This document shows, piece by piece, positions 8,955 through 22,227 of a stretch of 64,000 bases of DNA. The notes below the pieces were generated by a model, which saw nothing but the letters and a program-made list of their open reading frames with translations, had not been told where the DNA came from and did not search any database. The stretch is from positions 25,459 to 89,458 of the forward strand of contig JABLUY010000163.1 in assembly GCA_013306675.1 (NCBI GenBank), read 5' to 3'. The DNA comes from Thraustochytrium sp. TN22. Taxonomy: Eukaryota; Sar; Bigyra; Thraustochytrida; Thraustochytriidae. A program made the position numbers and the translations under genes. Positions within the stretch are counted from its first letter, which is position 1, and each line of letters begins with the position of its first letter.

Positions 8955-11900
8955 CCCCTTCGCGACTGTGTCTGTCGGGCTCGTGCCGCGCCGCGCGAAA
9001 CGAAAGCGGCGTGCGCCTGGTGTCTCTCTCTCCCACTCGCTCGTCCGCGCAGCGAAGCGCCCGCTTTGCTTCGCTACTACCTTCCGCCCTGGCCCTGCCT
9101 GTCGCTCGCTAGCGTCGGCTCGGCGCCTTGGCTGGAGCCCGGCACGCGACTCGCCTCGCCTCGCCTCGCCTCGCCTCGCCTCGCGTCGCCTCGCCTCGCC
9201 TCGCGTCGCCTCGCGTAGCTCGCTCCCGGCGCGCACGCGACCGCGCGCACCGCGCAGGTGCCGGCGAGCCGCCGCTTGGCGCTCTGCTGCCGCCGCTGGC
9301 GCCGCCGCGGCCGGGGGGCTGCCTGGCGCTGCCGCGAGCGAGCCGCGCTGCCGGCCGTGCACGGGCCGCCTGGCCACTCCTCGCACGCCGGCTGCCGGCA
9401 CTGCACTTTTGCGGCGCCGGGCCCGCGCCAACCTCCTGCACCTGCACGCCGCAGCGCCGCGCGCGGAGGCGGCCGCCTCGGCTCGGAGCGCCTCGGGTGT
9501 GGCCGCCGCGGCGCGCTCAGGCGAGGCGAGGCGAGGCCAGGCTCGGAGCCGCCACGCCGCCGGCGAGGGCGGGGGCGGGGGCGGGGGCGGGGGCGCGGGC
9601 GCGGGCGCGGGCGCGGCTGAGGCCGGCTCTGGCCGCTGGGCCCGCTGGACGAAAAGCCGCGACGATCCCGCGGACTCTCTCGTCGAGGCGGCCACGGACG
9701 GGTTTTGCAGCGAGAAGAACGTGGCTGGGCTGGGCTGGGCTGGGCTGGGCTTGGCTCGGGCGCGGCGCGCGGTGATCGGCGGCGCGGCGACGACGCAGCC
9801 TCGCGCTAGCTCGCTCGCTCGCTCGCTAGCTAGTCCCTGCCGCCTCCACAGGCTCCTCGTTGGAGCTTGCGGCTGTCGACGACCGGGTGCGGGGCCTTCG
9901 TTGCACGAGGAGCGCCACCTGCCTGCTCGCTGTGAGAGCACACTCCGAGTCCTCCAGCAGCCAGCCAGCACAACTCGCGCGCGGCGGCTTGCACGGCTTG
10001 GCTCGGCTCCCGTGCACGCTCGCCCAGGCTGGCACCCGACTCGAGTCAGGGTCCGAGGTCGACGCTTGGCTACACGCACGACGACGACGCCCGTCTGGCG
10101 GCAAGCGAGCCGAGCCGAGCCGAGTCGAGTCGAGACGAGTCGATAGCGCGGGCGTCGCCGAGCTGGCTGCTTGGCTAGACCGTGCGCTCCACGCACCTCG
10201 TTTCGTTTCGATTCGGTCGTGGCGATCGGTTCGACGCCACGCGGCGTCTGAGGCACGCCCAGCGAGCGAGGCGTAGCGGGGCTCACTAGCAGCACCGCAC
10301 TCGCCCCGGTCCCGCGCGGCGCGGCCCCCCCCTTGGCTTGCGCGAAGCCTGAGCTGGAGCTCCGACTCACTGTCAGAGAGAAAGAAAGAAGTCCTGTGGC
10401 GGCTGCTCGGTCGCGCCAACTACTACCGTTAGCGACTTTTCGCTTGATGACCGAGCGAGCGGCGAGCGCAACCAAACCAGCGGCAAGCGACCACGGCCTC
10501 GCTCTGCGCGCGCTGCCGGAGGCGCGGAAGCGAGGCTGTGTCGCCGGCCCGACGCCAATCGGGTCGCCGATCGCGCGCGCGCGCAGACCTAGCTCGCTAA
10601 GCGGAAGGCCGCCGGATGGACGTACCGCAAGGCTCGACGCCGCTCCGGTTCAGGGACGAGGCTGAAAGCACCTCCCGAGCGTGCTTTGAGCGCGCAACCA
10701 CGACGCCGCTGCTGGCCGCCCGCTGTCGTCGCGCCGCACTGGCACCGCCGCCGCCGCCGCCAAGCGAGCGCGCGCGCGAGCGAGCGAGCGAGCGGGGCGG
10801 GCGACCGCGGTTTTGAATTTGCCTCGCTCGTCTCAGTCAGCATCAGCTCGCCTTCGTGCCAGCCAGCCAGCCACGCGGCGTCGCCGCCACGCCTGCCGCT
10901 GAGCCGGCCTGCACGCAAGCAAGCACGCACGCACGCACGCCAGCGGCAGGCCGCCCGCGCCGCTGCGGTGCCACGAGGCCAGGCGCCCCGGCCACGCGCT
11001 GCAATCGGCGGCGGTGGGAGCGCGGGCGGTCCCGCCCCCGGCGCCTCACTGCTCCACGCGACCCGCTGCACGCGGCCGCCGTGGCCGCGCGAGGCTCGAG
11101 GCCGAGCCGCCTGGTCGCCATCGCGGCTCCCTTGCGCGGCGACGCGCGCGGCGATGCCGTCGCGCTGCACGCGCCGGCGCGACGACTCGGACCGCAGCCG
11201 CAGCCGCAGCGGCGGCGCCAGGGCGCGCTCGTTGACCCTGGCTGCAGGCAGGCAGGCAGGCAGGCTTCGTTCTTCAAGGCTAGCTGGCGGCGCGCGCGCG
11301 GCGGCGCAGTGCTTCAGGTCGTACGGCATCGCTGCAGCAAACGCCAGGTCTCAGCGCGCCGCGTCAGGCTGGCTGGCCACCGAGCACCGTGGCAGCCTGG
11401 CAGGCTGCCAGTGGCCCAGAAAGACGCCAACGACCTCTGGCTGGCCCGTGCTTGGCGATGGCTTGTGACCGCGGGCTGTGTGCGTGCGCGGCGCCGCGGA
11501 CGCACGGGCGCGGCGCCGTGAACGAGGCCGCGCAGCGCGTGAAGCCGCGTGGATGGCCGCGTGGCGAGGCCGAGATGCAGGGGCGCCAAGCTCGCTCACG
11601 GCCGCGAGCGAGCAAGCTCGGCGCGAGCCTGAGGAGCAAAACTCCCCAGTCGCACGGGCGCGTCCCTGTCCATGCATCATGACGAGATGGATGAGGTGCG
11701 CTCTGCTCTACCTAACTTAAGAGTTACGGCCCGACCAGGCCTGCGGCCACTTTAGCCGAAATCAAAAGAAAGCAAAGCGCTGGAGTGCAAAGGCAAAGCC
11801 AAAGCTGCCAGTGGGCCACTGCAGCCTGTGCCTTGCCTCGCCACAGAGCTCGACGCCGCGTGACTGACTACAGCGCGAGCGAGCGAACTAACGTCAAGCG

Positions 11901-13527
11901 CCACCTCGCGAGAAGAAAAGGAGGAAAGGATCGTCTGCGGATTCCGGCGAGTCGTCGCGGCCCGCTCCGGCGCGTGAGAAGTCAAGTCGTCACCTTCTAC
12001 TTGCTGGGTCTTGCTCGCCGATGATCGGGCGGCAAGGAAACGATCGCTTTTAGCGGTGCGGAGCGGAAGCTCTCCTGCCAGTGGTGCCAACGGTGGTGCT
12101 GGAGCGAGATCATCAGCCTCGTCTCCGCACCCAGCTCGCCCGCCTCCTGCTGCATTGGCACGATTGGCACTGGCACGGCGGCACGGCGCGCAATGACGCT
12201 GCACTGCAGCGCAGTGCTGAGTGCGCCGCCGCGCGCGCTGCGCTGCACCCGGGACCGCGACGAGACTCACACTAGACGGCGAGACGGGCCGGGACGAGCG
12301 CGCCGCGGGGCCGAGTCCGTGGCCCCGCCTTACAAGTGGCGCGGTCGGCCACGCGGCCAAGGGCCTGGAGCGGTGGAGCCTCGTGTCCTGTCATGTCGTG
12401 TCGTGTCGTGTGTTGAGGAGCAGCACTGCCAGTGGTGATGGCCGGCCTGGCCAGACTCGGAAAAGAAAAGCTCCAAGGCCTAGCTCTAGCTAGAGCTAGC
12501 TAGCTAGCTAAGGAGAGCCCGGCCGCCGGAGGCACGGAGGCGCCTGGTGCGGGGCCTGCCCAGCAGCCATCGACCGACGTGGCCCACTGCGGCGGCCCAG
12601 CAATCTACACGCGAACAAGTACTTATCTTAGGCAAGCAAACAAGCAAGGCACGTCCGCCACTCCCTGACTGACCGCCGACCACTCGGAGTGCAGGCTCTT
12701 TCAGCTTGCCTGGCTGCTGCAGATGCTCTGGCCGCCCAAGCAGCCAGCTGGTCGCGCCGACAGCTCCAGCACTGACGTGCAGTAACTTAGCTCGCGGGGA
12801 GCGGGGTCCGTCCTTGACCGCTCGCAAAGTAACAAAGCAATCCGGCCTCGCTGCTCACGGACCGAACCCACCGTCCAAGTGTGCCGCGCGTCGCAACCAC
12901 GCGCGTCGGAGGATTCTGCAGTGGAGAAAACAGTGGTAACTGCGTGCAGCCAGAGCGCAGACTCACCTCAGGCAGGCTCGCGCCGCGGCGGCTGGCGAGT
13001 GCCGCACGGCGCGCTCCGAGTCCGAGTCGCGGCGCGCGCGCCGGTCCGCCGGCACGTGGAAATCGGCCACCATGGGCGCAGCCGCACTGCAGTGAGTGTG
13101 GCTGGCAGCTGGCTGGCCGGCGAGCGCCGAGTCAGCCGAGTCACGCTGGCGGTACGTTCTGCAGGCCTATAGCTGCTGCGGCACGTGCAGTTTGCGCAAC
13201 GCACAAGGCGCGGTGCGCGAACGCAAGTACACATCGGCGCTTGGGACACGCGAACATAATGAGGACAGCGTCCGCGTAAGTCCGCGTTTTAGCGCACAAC
13301 GACGCACACCAGCCCGCGCCCGTGGTGATGGCCGCCCATGACCACGCATGCACAGTGCGGCGCCGGCGGGCTCGCAAAGGCTCGGCCGCTCACCATCAGC
13401 CGGCCGCTCACCATCAGGCTCGCGGCCGCTCGAGCTCACTCGAGCTCGCTCGCGCTCACCTGCGCCGAGCGCGCCCCTCGGCAAGGTGACCACCGCTCGC
13501 GGCCCGCGCCGGGCCCGGCCCGCCGCC
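8955..13527. other. 4.6 kb gene-free, repeat-rich interval
   Basis: No credible gene on either strand; long open frames here are Arg/Ala/Pro low-complexity products of high GC. It contains CGCCT pentamers (9148-9220), GGGCT repeats (about 9724-9755), CTCGCTCGCTAGCTAG repeats (about 9807-9835), GAGCC/GAGTC pentamers (about 10107-10142), ACGC/AAGC repeats (about 10913-10940), CAGG repeats (about 11244-11265) and a GCTA-type palindromic run (about 12477-12511). Five copies of TGCCAGTG lie at 11406, 11806, 12076, 12168 (reverse) and 12427. It separates two divergent genes, so it must hold both promoters. A spliced or non-coding RNA cannot be excluded. Confidence 0.55.
9148..9220 (-). repeat. CGCCT pentamer array upstream of the polyQ gene
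   Basis: About 14 near-perfect pentamers, CGCCT with some CGTCG variants on the + strand. On the strand of the polyQ gene they read as GCGAG, the same unit and orientation as before EF-3. The array lies about 200-270 bp upstream of ATG 8954. Confidence 0.8.
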
Positions 13528-16500
13528 ATGGCGCGGGCCGGCGCCGCTGCCGCCAACGTGAAGGTGCTCGCCGGCGTGGGCCACGTTCAGGGTTGGCTGC
13601 TGGTGGACGCGGACGAGGCGGGCGCGTGGACGCCGGCCTGGGCGGTGTTCGACCCGGACGTGCCGCTGCTGCTCTTGCAGGCTGGCCATCGCCACCGCAC
13701 GGAGGATGGTCCACTCGTGACGCTCCAGCTCGACCGCCGGCATTCGCATGTCCTTCAGCTGCGCCACCGAGGCCAGACCTCCAGGGGTGGGGAGCCCTTC
13801 GCGTTCCGCGTCACCGTGCGTAGCGGCGTGGCGGTGCGCCTGGCTGCAAGATCTGCCGAGGCCGCCGATGTCTGGGTGGGCGCCATCCGGGACGCCCTCA
13901 AGGGGCGTGCCAAGGCGCCCAGGCCCGTCGCCGGCCTTGACCCGCCGAGCTGGTGCCCGCGAGCTCGTACACCGCTCAAGGCGCTCAGCCACGCGCACTA
14001 CTACGAGTACTTTACGCCGCACCGCGCGCGGCCCGCCGATGCGGGGCTCGCACGCGCGCTCCGTGATGCCGGCCTTGGCCTCGCGCTCGAAGCCGGTCTG
14101 GACCAGTGGTACGCCGTAGCGCGCGGCGAACCAGCCTTTGCAGCCACTGCGCTGCAAGCCGTGGCGCGCGGCTTCCTGGCGCGCCGCCGCCTGCGTCGCC
14201 GCCGCCTCCAACGCGCGCTTCGCCATCGCCTGCGCCTGGAGGAGCGCGCCCGCGGCCCGCACGACGCCTTCCCGCACGTGCGCAAGCTCATGCTACTTGC
14301 GCCGCGCTTTGCGGCCAAAAACGCCACTCGACTCCAGGCATGGTACCGTGCGACGTGTGAGCGCAGGCCCTATCTGGCGTTGCGTCGCGCCCTCTGCGCG
14401 CTCCAGCACCGCTGGACCGCCTGGCTCCGCCGCCGCTCCCGAGCCGTGCTCCGCTTACAGTGCTTCTGGCGGCGCCTGCAGGCGCAGCGCGAGCGCCTCG
14501 CGCGGGCCACTGTCCGGGAGCGCGCCGTCCGCGCCGCCTCTGTCGACCTGCTCCACGGTCAGCTCCTGCGCGCCCTGGCTGGCCGCATCCGCGCGGCGCG
14601 GGCCGTGCAAGCCTGGCTACGCCGCCGCCGTGCGCTTCGTCGCCTGCGACAGGTCCAGGCCCACGTGCGTGGCGCACTCGTCCGTCTTGGCCAAGCTCGC
14701 AAGACCCGTGCAGCCTGTCTTTTGCAGGCCGCATGGCGCGGTAGCACGGCGCGCCGGACCTATCGTCGCAGACTCTGCCTCTGCAAGCGCGTGCGCGACA
14801 TCATCCTCACGCATTTAGCGCGCAAGGGCTTTGTGCGCGTGCGGCGCGCCTCCACGCTCACGGCTGCCCGCTTCCGTGGCCGCACCGAGGTGCGGACCTA
14901 TCACCGCCAGCGCTGGGCCGCGGGCCTCCTGCAGCGCGTCGTGCGTATCTGGATGCAGCTGCGCAGGGCGCGCGCGCACCTGCGGGCGCTCACACGGACG
15001 CAGCAGGTTGCCCGCGGCTGGCTCGCTCGCCATCGACTCGCGTGCCAGCGTGCCTCAGCCGCCCGCATCCAGGCCTTCGCGAGGACCTTCGCCTCGGCGC
15101 GCCCTGCGTATCAGCGCAAGCGCCGCGCTGCCATTCTGCTCGCAGCCAACACGCGTCGCCACCTCGCTCAACGGCGTCTGCACCGCGAGATCGCCGCACG
15201 CTCCATCCAGGCCTGGTGGCGTGGGTCGCGCTTCCACCGCGTCTTCAAGGCCATCTTTGCCGCAGCGCGCCGCGCGGCCGTCGCGCTCCAGGCCCTTTGG
15301 CGCGCCTATCGCCTGCGCGCCGCGCGCTGTGCCCACACCGAGGAGGTCCTCGTTCTCCAGCGCCGCAGCGAGCTCCCACCGTGGGCCGCTGCGCCCAGCG
15401 TCTCTGCAGAGGCCGAGGCGGCGCTGCGCCTCTCCGGGGCCGCCTGTGGCGCACTCGGCGCCCAGCGCGCCATTCTCCATGGCTCTGTCCGCGAGCACCA
15501 CCGCACCGCGCTCGAGGCTGTCTTGCGCGCCGCCGACCGGAGCGATTACGCTGCCACGCTCAGCGCACGCATGCACTGCATGCACTGGCTCCAGGACGCC
15601 ATTGCAAACGTGCAGTGGCGCCTTCCGGGCGTCGGCCCGCGCATCGTCTACGCTGCGGCCGCGCTGCAGACGCTCGCTGCCACGGGTCGCGCACAGACGC
15701 TCGTCGACGTCATCGCGCGCCACGCGCTGGACCGCCTGCTGTGCGTCCAGGGCCCAGCCGTCCCGCTCGGCAGTCTCGACGCGGCGCTGTCGCCGGCGCA
15801 GGTCGTCGCCCGCGTCGACGCGGCGCAGGATCGCCTCGAGGCCGCCTACGCGCAGGCTCACGCCGACCTCGAGGCCTTGGCGATTGCCGCCAGCGAAGCC
15901 GCGTCGCGCGCCGAGCGTCACGGCAAGCAGCTCGTCGACGACACCGAGCGCGCCGACCGCAAGCTCCTTGCGCTTCAAGAGGCCGCCGAGCCCGCACGCC
16001 GGGCCCTGCACGAAGCCGAGTGCGTCCTCGAGCACCTGCGACGGAGACCGGTTCCTGCCTGCACGGTAGACCAGGCTCGCGCGGATCTCGCGGCGGCCCG
16101 CCGCGCGCGGTGCGAGCGCCAGCTCGCGCTCGCCGAGACGCCCCTGCGCGCCGCGGCGGCCCTGCGTGACGCCATCCAGCGTTGCAAGCACCGCCTGGAG
16201 CTGCGCTTCGCCGAGACCGGCGACCTGCGCGAGCGCCTCGCGACGGCCCAGGACTGGGCGCCCATGGTCTTCGAGCTTGCCGTCGCTGAAATGCACGGCC
16301 CTTCTGGTCCTCTGCGCGACGCGGCGCTACGGCTTCAAGGCCTCCACGATGACCTCGCGCGCGCCGACCAGGGCCTCGCGGCGGCGCGCGCCGCCGCCTG
16401 CCTCCACTGCGCCGACCGACGCCACGATGTGGGCTCCATGCACCATCGTCAACGCCAGGCGCGCGGACGCTTCGACCGCGGCCTCGTCGCCTTTGCAGCT

Positions 16501-17565
16501 GCCCTTGGGCTGCACGCCGCCAGCCTGCCCTTTGTGGACCATCTTCTGGACCTCGCCAAGATGCACTTGGCGGAGCTGGCCGCGGAGACACATCTCTGGG
16601 CCGAGGAGCTCGCCAGCGTACTCGCCGCGCACCATGCGGACCGTGCCGCGCTCGCAAAGGCGATCCCTCGGGCCGCTGCGGAGGCAGCAGTCGCCGAAGC
16701 CGTCGCCGCGGAGCGCGACTGCCGCGCAGCGCGCGACCTCGCCGAGAGCGACCCGCACAACTTCGCGTGGAGCCGCTTCATCGGCCTGCACGTGACGCCT
16801 ACAGCGATCCGGGCGGAACGCGCGCGTGTCGCAGCGCTCTCCTTGGTCCGCGTGATGGCCTTCAAACGCGACGACTTGGACGCTGCTGACTCCACAGACC
16901 TGGACGACAGCGATCTCGACGAGGAGGCTCTGAACGAGACCGACGAGGATCTCGAGACGTCCTCGGTGGCGGAGACGCTTTCGACGTGCTCCTGCAATTC
17001 GTGTGCGCGCAAACGCTTCGGCATGGCGGAGCCGGGCTTCTTCGACGCGCTTCTCGAGGCCAAGCTTGCCAAGAAGGAGGAGCCACCCGCGCAGCCGGAT
17101 GCGAAGCGGGGTTCGCGCGCCTTGCGGCCGCGGCGGTCCACGATCGCGCTTGCAGTTCGCGCCACGATCTTCCCCCAGGCAGAGCGCGCACGCCGCGCCA
17201 ACGAGGCCGCAGTCACCGTGCAGTGTGCTGCACGGACATGGGCCGCCGCACGTGAGCTGAGGCGCCGGCGCGAAGACATGGCGGAGCGTGCCACCGTCTT
17301 CCACGCAGCGTCGCTTCTGCAAGCCATGTACCGGCGCGCGTACCCGGCGCGCGACCGCCTTTGTCAGGCGCTCGCGGCCCGATACACCAAGCACCGGCAT
17401 GAGAACCTCGACATTTGCTACTACACGGACCGCCTCACGGGCGAGGCATCCTGGGATCGGCCGGCCATCATGGCGCGCTTTTTGATCGACATCCCTGTGG
17501 AGGAGGCAGCTGGCGCCCAGGGCAACTCCGCGGTGCCTAACCCGCCCTCGCTGGAGACCTTGTAG
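13528..17565 (+). CDS. Large PH-domain / multi-IQ / WW-like calmodulin-binding scaffold
   Basis: The start is taken at ATG 13528 (GCCGCCATGG, ideal Kozak), giving 1345 residues; an in-frame ATG at 13348 would add 60 Arg/Ser-rich residues. Residues about 10-130 resemble a PH domain (VGHVQGWLLVDADEAG to DVWVGAIRDAL). From about 200 to 610 there are roughly thirteen IQ-like motifs (for example ALQAVARGFLARRRL and RIQAFARTFASARP), with two more near the C-terminus. Long charged helices likely to be coiled coil follow (about 780-1090), then an acidic Asp/Ser stretch with a CSCNSC cluster. The end resembles the second half of a WW domain (YYTDRLTGEASWDRP). No myosin motor precedes the IQ array. IQ motifs bind calmodulin-like proteins, so this is probably a Ca2+-regulated membrane or cytoskeletal scaffold. 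The domain order is not one I can name. Confidence 0.8.
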   Translation: MARAGAAAANVKVLAGVGHVQGWLLVDADEAGAWTPAWAVFDPDVPLLLLQAGHRHRTEDGPLVTLQLDRRHSHVLQLRHRGQTSRGGEPFAFRVTVRSGVAVRLAARSAEAADVWVGAIRDALKGRAKAPRPVAGLDPPSWCPRARTPLKALSHAHYYEYFTPHRARPADAGLARALRDAGLGLALEAGLDQWYAVARGEPAFAATALQAVARGFLARRRLRRRRLQRALRHRLRLEERARGPHDAFPHVRKLMLLAPRFAAKNATRLQAWYRATCERRPYLALRRALCALQHRWTAWLRRRSRAVLRLQCFWRRLQAQRERLARATVRERAVRAASVDLLHGQLLRALAGRIRAARAVQAWLRRRRALRRLRQVQAHVRGALVRLGQARKTRAACLLQAAWRGSTARRTYRRRLCLCKRVRDIILTHLARKGFVRVRRASTLTAARFRGRTEVRTYHRQRWAAGLLQRVVRIWMQLRRARAHLRALTRTQQVARGWLARHRLACQRASAARIQAFARTFASARPAYQRKRRAAILLAANTRRHLAQRRLHREIAARSIQAWWRGSRFHRVFKAIFAAARRAAVALQALWRAYRLRAARCAHTEEVLVLQRRSELPPWAAAPSVSAEAEAALRLSGAACGALGAQRAILHGSVREHHRTALEAVLRAADRSDYAATLSARMHCMHWLQDAIANVQWRLPGVGPRIVYAAAALQTLAATGRAQTLVDVIARHALDRLLCVQGPAVPLGSLDAALSPAQVVARVDAAQDRLEAAYAQAHADLEALAIAASEAASRAERHGKQLVDDTERADRKLLALQEAAEPARRALHEAECVLEHLRRRPVPACTVDQARADLAAARRARCERQLALAETPLRAAAALRDAIQRCKHRLELRFAETGDLRERLATAQDWAPMVFELAVAEMHGPSGPLRDAALRLQGLHDDLARADQGLAAARAAACLHCADRRHDVGSMHHRQRQARGRFDRGLVAFAAALGLHAASLPFVDHLLDLAKMHLAELAAETHLWAEELASVLAAHHADRAALAKAIPRAAAEAAVAEAVAAERDCRAARDLAESDPHNFAWSRFIGLHVTPTAIRAERARVAALSLVRVMAFKRDDLDAADSTDLDDSDLDEEALNETDEDLETSSVAETLSTCSCNSCARKRFGMAEPGFFDALLEAKLAKKEEPPAQPDAKRGSRALRPRRSTIALAVRATIFPQAERARRANEAAVTVQCAARTWAAARELRRRREDMAERATVFHAASLLQAMYRRAYPARDRLCQALAARYTKHRHENLDICYYTDRLTGEASWDRPAIMARFLIDIPVEEAAGAQGNSAVPNPPSLETL

Positions 17566-17649
17566 TTTCAGAAAAGAAAGGGGGAAAAAAACCTGCTTTG
17601 TACATTTGTAAGGAAAAGTACCACCACCACGTCGTGGCTGCTCGTTGGC

Positions 17650-18291
17650 TCACATGCTGCTGGTGCTCCCGAGGAGCGAGAGCGCCAAGCCGTAGAGACG
17701 CGCATCCACGACGACCTTGGGCCGGCCACGCACGAGCGAGGCCGGATCCTGCAGAATGCCAAGGAGGTCCTCGATGGCAACCACGTGAACCTGAATGTGC
17801 TCGCCATCGTCCGGGTTCGCCTTGGGCGCCTGGTTCTCCGCAGCGTCCATGTCCACGTCCACGCACACGTACTGCATCGAGTCCGCCGAGACGCCAGGGT
17901 CCGACAGCACAACGGGCGAGACGTGTGTCACGCGCGAGACCACCAGACCGGTCTCCTCGCGAAGCTCTCGCACCGCGGCCTGCTCCGCTGTCTCGCCCTC
18001 GTCCACCAAGCCGGCCGGAACCTCCAGCACGTAGGCGCCCGTCGGCGGCCGGAACTGCGACACCAGCACCGTCTTGGGCTTCTCGTCGCGCTTCAGCAGC
18101 CTGCACACGACCGCCACGCCGTCCGAGTCCCCCTTGCGCGTGCTGCGCTCCGCCATCTCCCACTCGCGCTCCTTGCCATCCTCATCCCGAAACCGCAGTT
18201 TCGCCAGCCGCAGCCACCGGAAGCCCTCTGGCTGCACCTGCTGCTTCTCCACCACCTCCGCGTTGCGCTCCTCCTCCTCCTTGTCCGCCAT
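17650..18291 (-). CDS. Nudix hydrolase, ADP-sugar pyrophosphatase type
   Basis: A 213-residue Nudix enzyme that probably hydrolyses ADP-ribose or related nucleoside-diphosphate sugars (NUDT5-like). The Nudix box G-x5-E-x7-REL-x-EE-x-GL is perfect at residues 94-116, with metal-binding Glu112 and Glu113. The preceding SQFRPPTGAYVLEVPAG and the helix after the box match the ADP-sugar pyrophosphatase subfamily. Start at ATG 18291; upstream in-frame codons are non-ATG and run into the tandem duplication at 18.4-18.7 kb. It is tail-to-tail with the IQ scaffold, only about 85 bp between stops. The fold is certain, the substrate inferred. Confidence 0.9.
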   Translation of the reverse strand: MADKEEEERNAEVVEKQQVQPEGFRWLRLAKLRFRDEDGKEREWEMAERSTRKGDSDGVAVVCRLLKRDEKPKTVLVSQFRPPTGAYVLEVPAGLVDEGETAEQAAVRELREETGLVVSRVTHVSPVVLSDPGVSADSMQYVCVDVDMDAAENQAPKANPDDGEHIQVHVVAIEDLLGILQDPASLVRGRPKVVVDARLYGLALSLLGSTSSM

Positions 18292-18390
18292 CCTGCCCAG
18301 CGTGGCGCGGCGCAGGCCGTGCTGTGACTCCTTCTTTGCTGCTGCTTGCGCTTGCGCCGCCTGTGCGAGGCCCAGACATCCAAGCAGGAT

Positions 18391-18712
18391 GCGCCTGCCT
18401 GCACCGTCATCAAGAGCAAGATCTTGGAGGAGAAGGACCAGACGAAACAAGAAGCCGACCGCGGCACTCTTTCTTCATCGCCTCGATGCAATGCAATGAT
18501 CTGCGTCCAATGAGATGAGTCAAGGCAAGTCGTCGCCTGCCTGCAGATTGCAGACGCCAAGCACCTACCTGCCTGCACCGATGCAAGATCTTGGAGGAGA
18601 AGGACCAGACGAAACAAGAAGCCGAGCGCGGCACTCTTGCTTCATCGCCTTGATGCAATGATCTGCGTCCAATGAGATGAGTCAAGGCAAGTCTTCGCCT
18701 GCCTGCAGATTG
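18391..18712. repeat. Tandem duplication, unit about 170 bp
   Basis: Two adjacent copies (about 18391-18551 and 18567-18712) share GATCTTGGAGGAGAAGGACC, GAAACAAGAAGCCGA and GATCTGCGTCCAATGAGATG with few changes. They lie in the divergent interval between the Nudix gene and the nuclease/kinase gene, so any promoter there is partly duplicated. Confidence 0.9.
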
Positions 18713-18738
18713 CGAAGCAGCCAGCTGCCAGGTCCTCG

Positions 18739-21617
<2,879 letters not shown>

Positions 21618-21666
21618 TTAGTTGTCTCATTCGTTTTTGGTTGGGTTTTACTTGGACGGGAAGAAG

Positions 21667-22179
21667 TTAGGCATGGGACGGGAAGAAGTTAGGCATGGTG
21701 CGGTTCTCCGCCGTCTTCTTCTGGGTTGGGGCACCACCGGCCTCCATCTTCTGCTTGTACATGCGATTTCCGGCCATAACCACTTGCCTGTCTTTCTCAA
21801 AGTAGACGTTAACGCCGCAGAACCTGGTGTTTGCATGTCCGGAGTTGGTCGTCGCTGCCAAGTACCTCCCCGGCTTCGGAGGATCTTCGCCGTTGTTCAT
21901 CTGACGGTAGTGCTGTGCCACCATCTTGCCAATCGCCGCGTCCTCGCCCTGACGAAGCGTGCGGCCCAGTTCCTCGCGTGCCAAAGCCATGATGTCCAGG
22001 GAAGTCATGTTCCCGTCGTCTACATCCATATTAGCTTGACCACGGTTCGCCGTGTCCACTCTGGACGCTTCGAGCACCCGGTTCATCAGTAACGCTTCCA
22101 CGACCAAATCATTGGATGACTTGGGATTCATAAACTGCCTCATAGCCTGCACTCTCTCGGCTAGTTCGAGCTCCTTCAA
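21667..22179 (-). CDS. Orphan open frame in a lower-GC patch
   Basis: About 170 codons open; the first ATG is at 22143. The product is soluble-looking and not low-complexity (for example TRFCGVNVYFEKDRQVVM) and shows no membrane segment or motif I recognise. A 20 bp direct repeat (GGGAAGAAGTTAGGCATG twice, 21658-21698) covers its C-terminal codons, repeating the NFFPS residues. Base composition is visibly more balanced than in flanking genes. It shares frame with the fragment upstream (22228-22730), separated by a stop about 16 codons away. It may be a decayed single gene, possibly acquired; origin unknown. Confidence 0.4.
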   Translation of the reverse strand: MKELELAERVQAMRQFMNPKSSNDLVVEALLMNRVLEASRVDTANRGQANMDVDDGNMTSLDIMALAREELGRTLRQGEDAAIGKMVAQHYRQMNNGEDPPKPGRYLAATTNSGHANTRFCGVNVYFEKDRQVVMAGNRMYKQKMEAGGAPTQKKTAENRTMPNFFPSHA

Positions 22180-22227
22180 CCGTGCCAGATGCGAAATTTG
22201 ATTTTCGTTTTACGAGCGTAGAGTTGC

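Noticed and set aside
7921-10146. Long + strand open frame opposite the polyQ gene
   Set aside because: It runs antisense to CAG and GC repeats and translates to Leu/Arg/Ala low complexity with no domain; the minus frame has real sequence character.
10215-10250. Possible tRNA B box (GGTTCGACGCC)
   Set aside because: The flanks cannot form a T stem or acceptor stem.
8955-10475. Upstream extension of the polyQ frame
   Set aside because: It has no ATG upstream of 8954 that is followed by non-repetitive protein, and it crosses the CGCCT array. Treated as 5' flank.
10589-11520. Overlapping 200-260 codon frames on both strands
   Set aside because: Arg/Ala/Pro-rich frames expected at this GC content, interrupted by simple repeats, with no conserved features.
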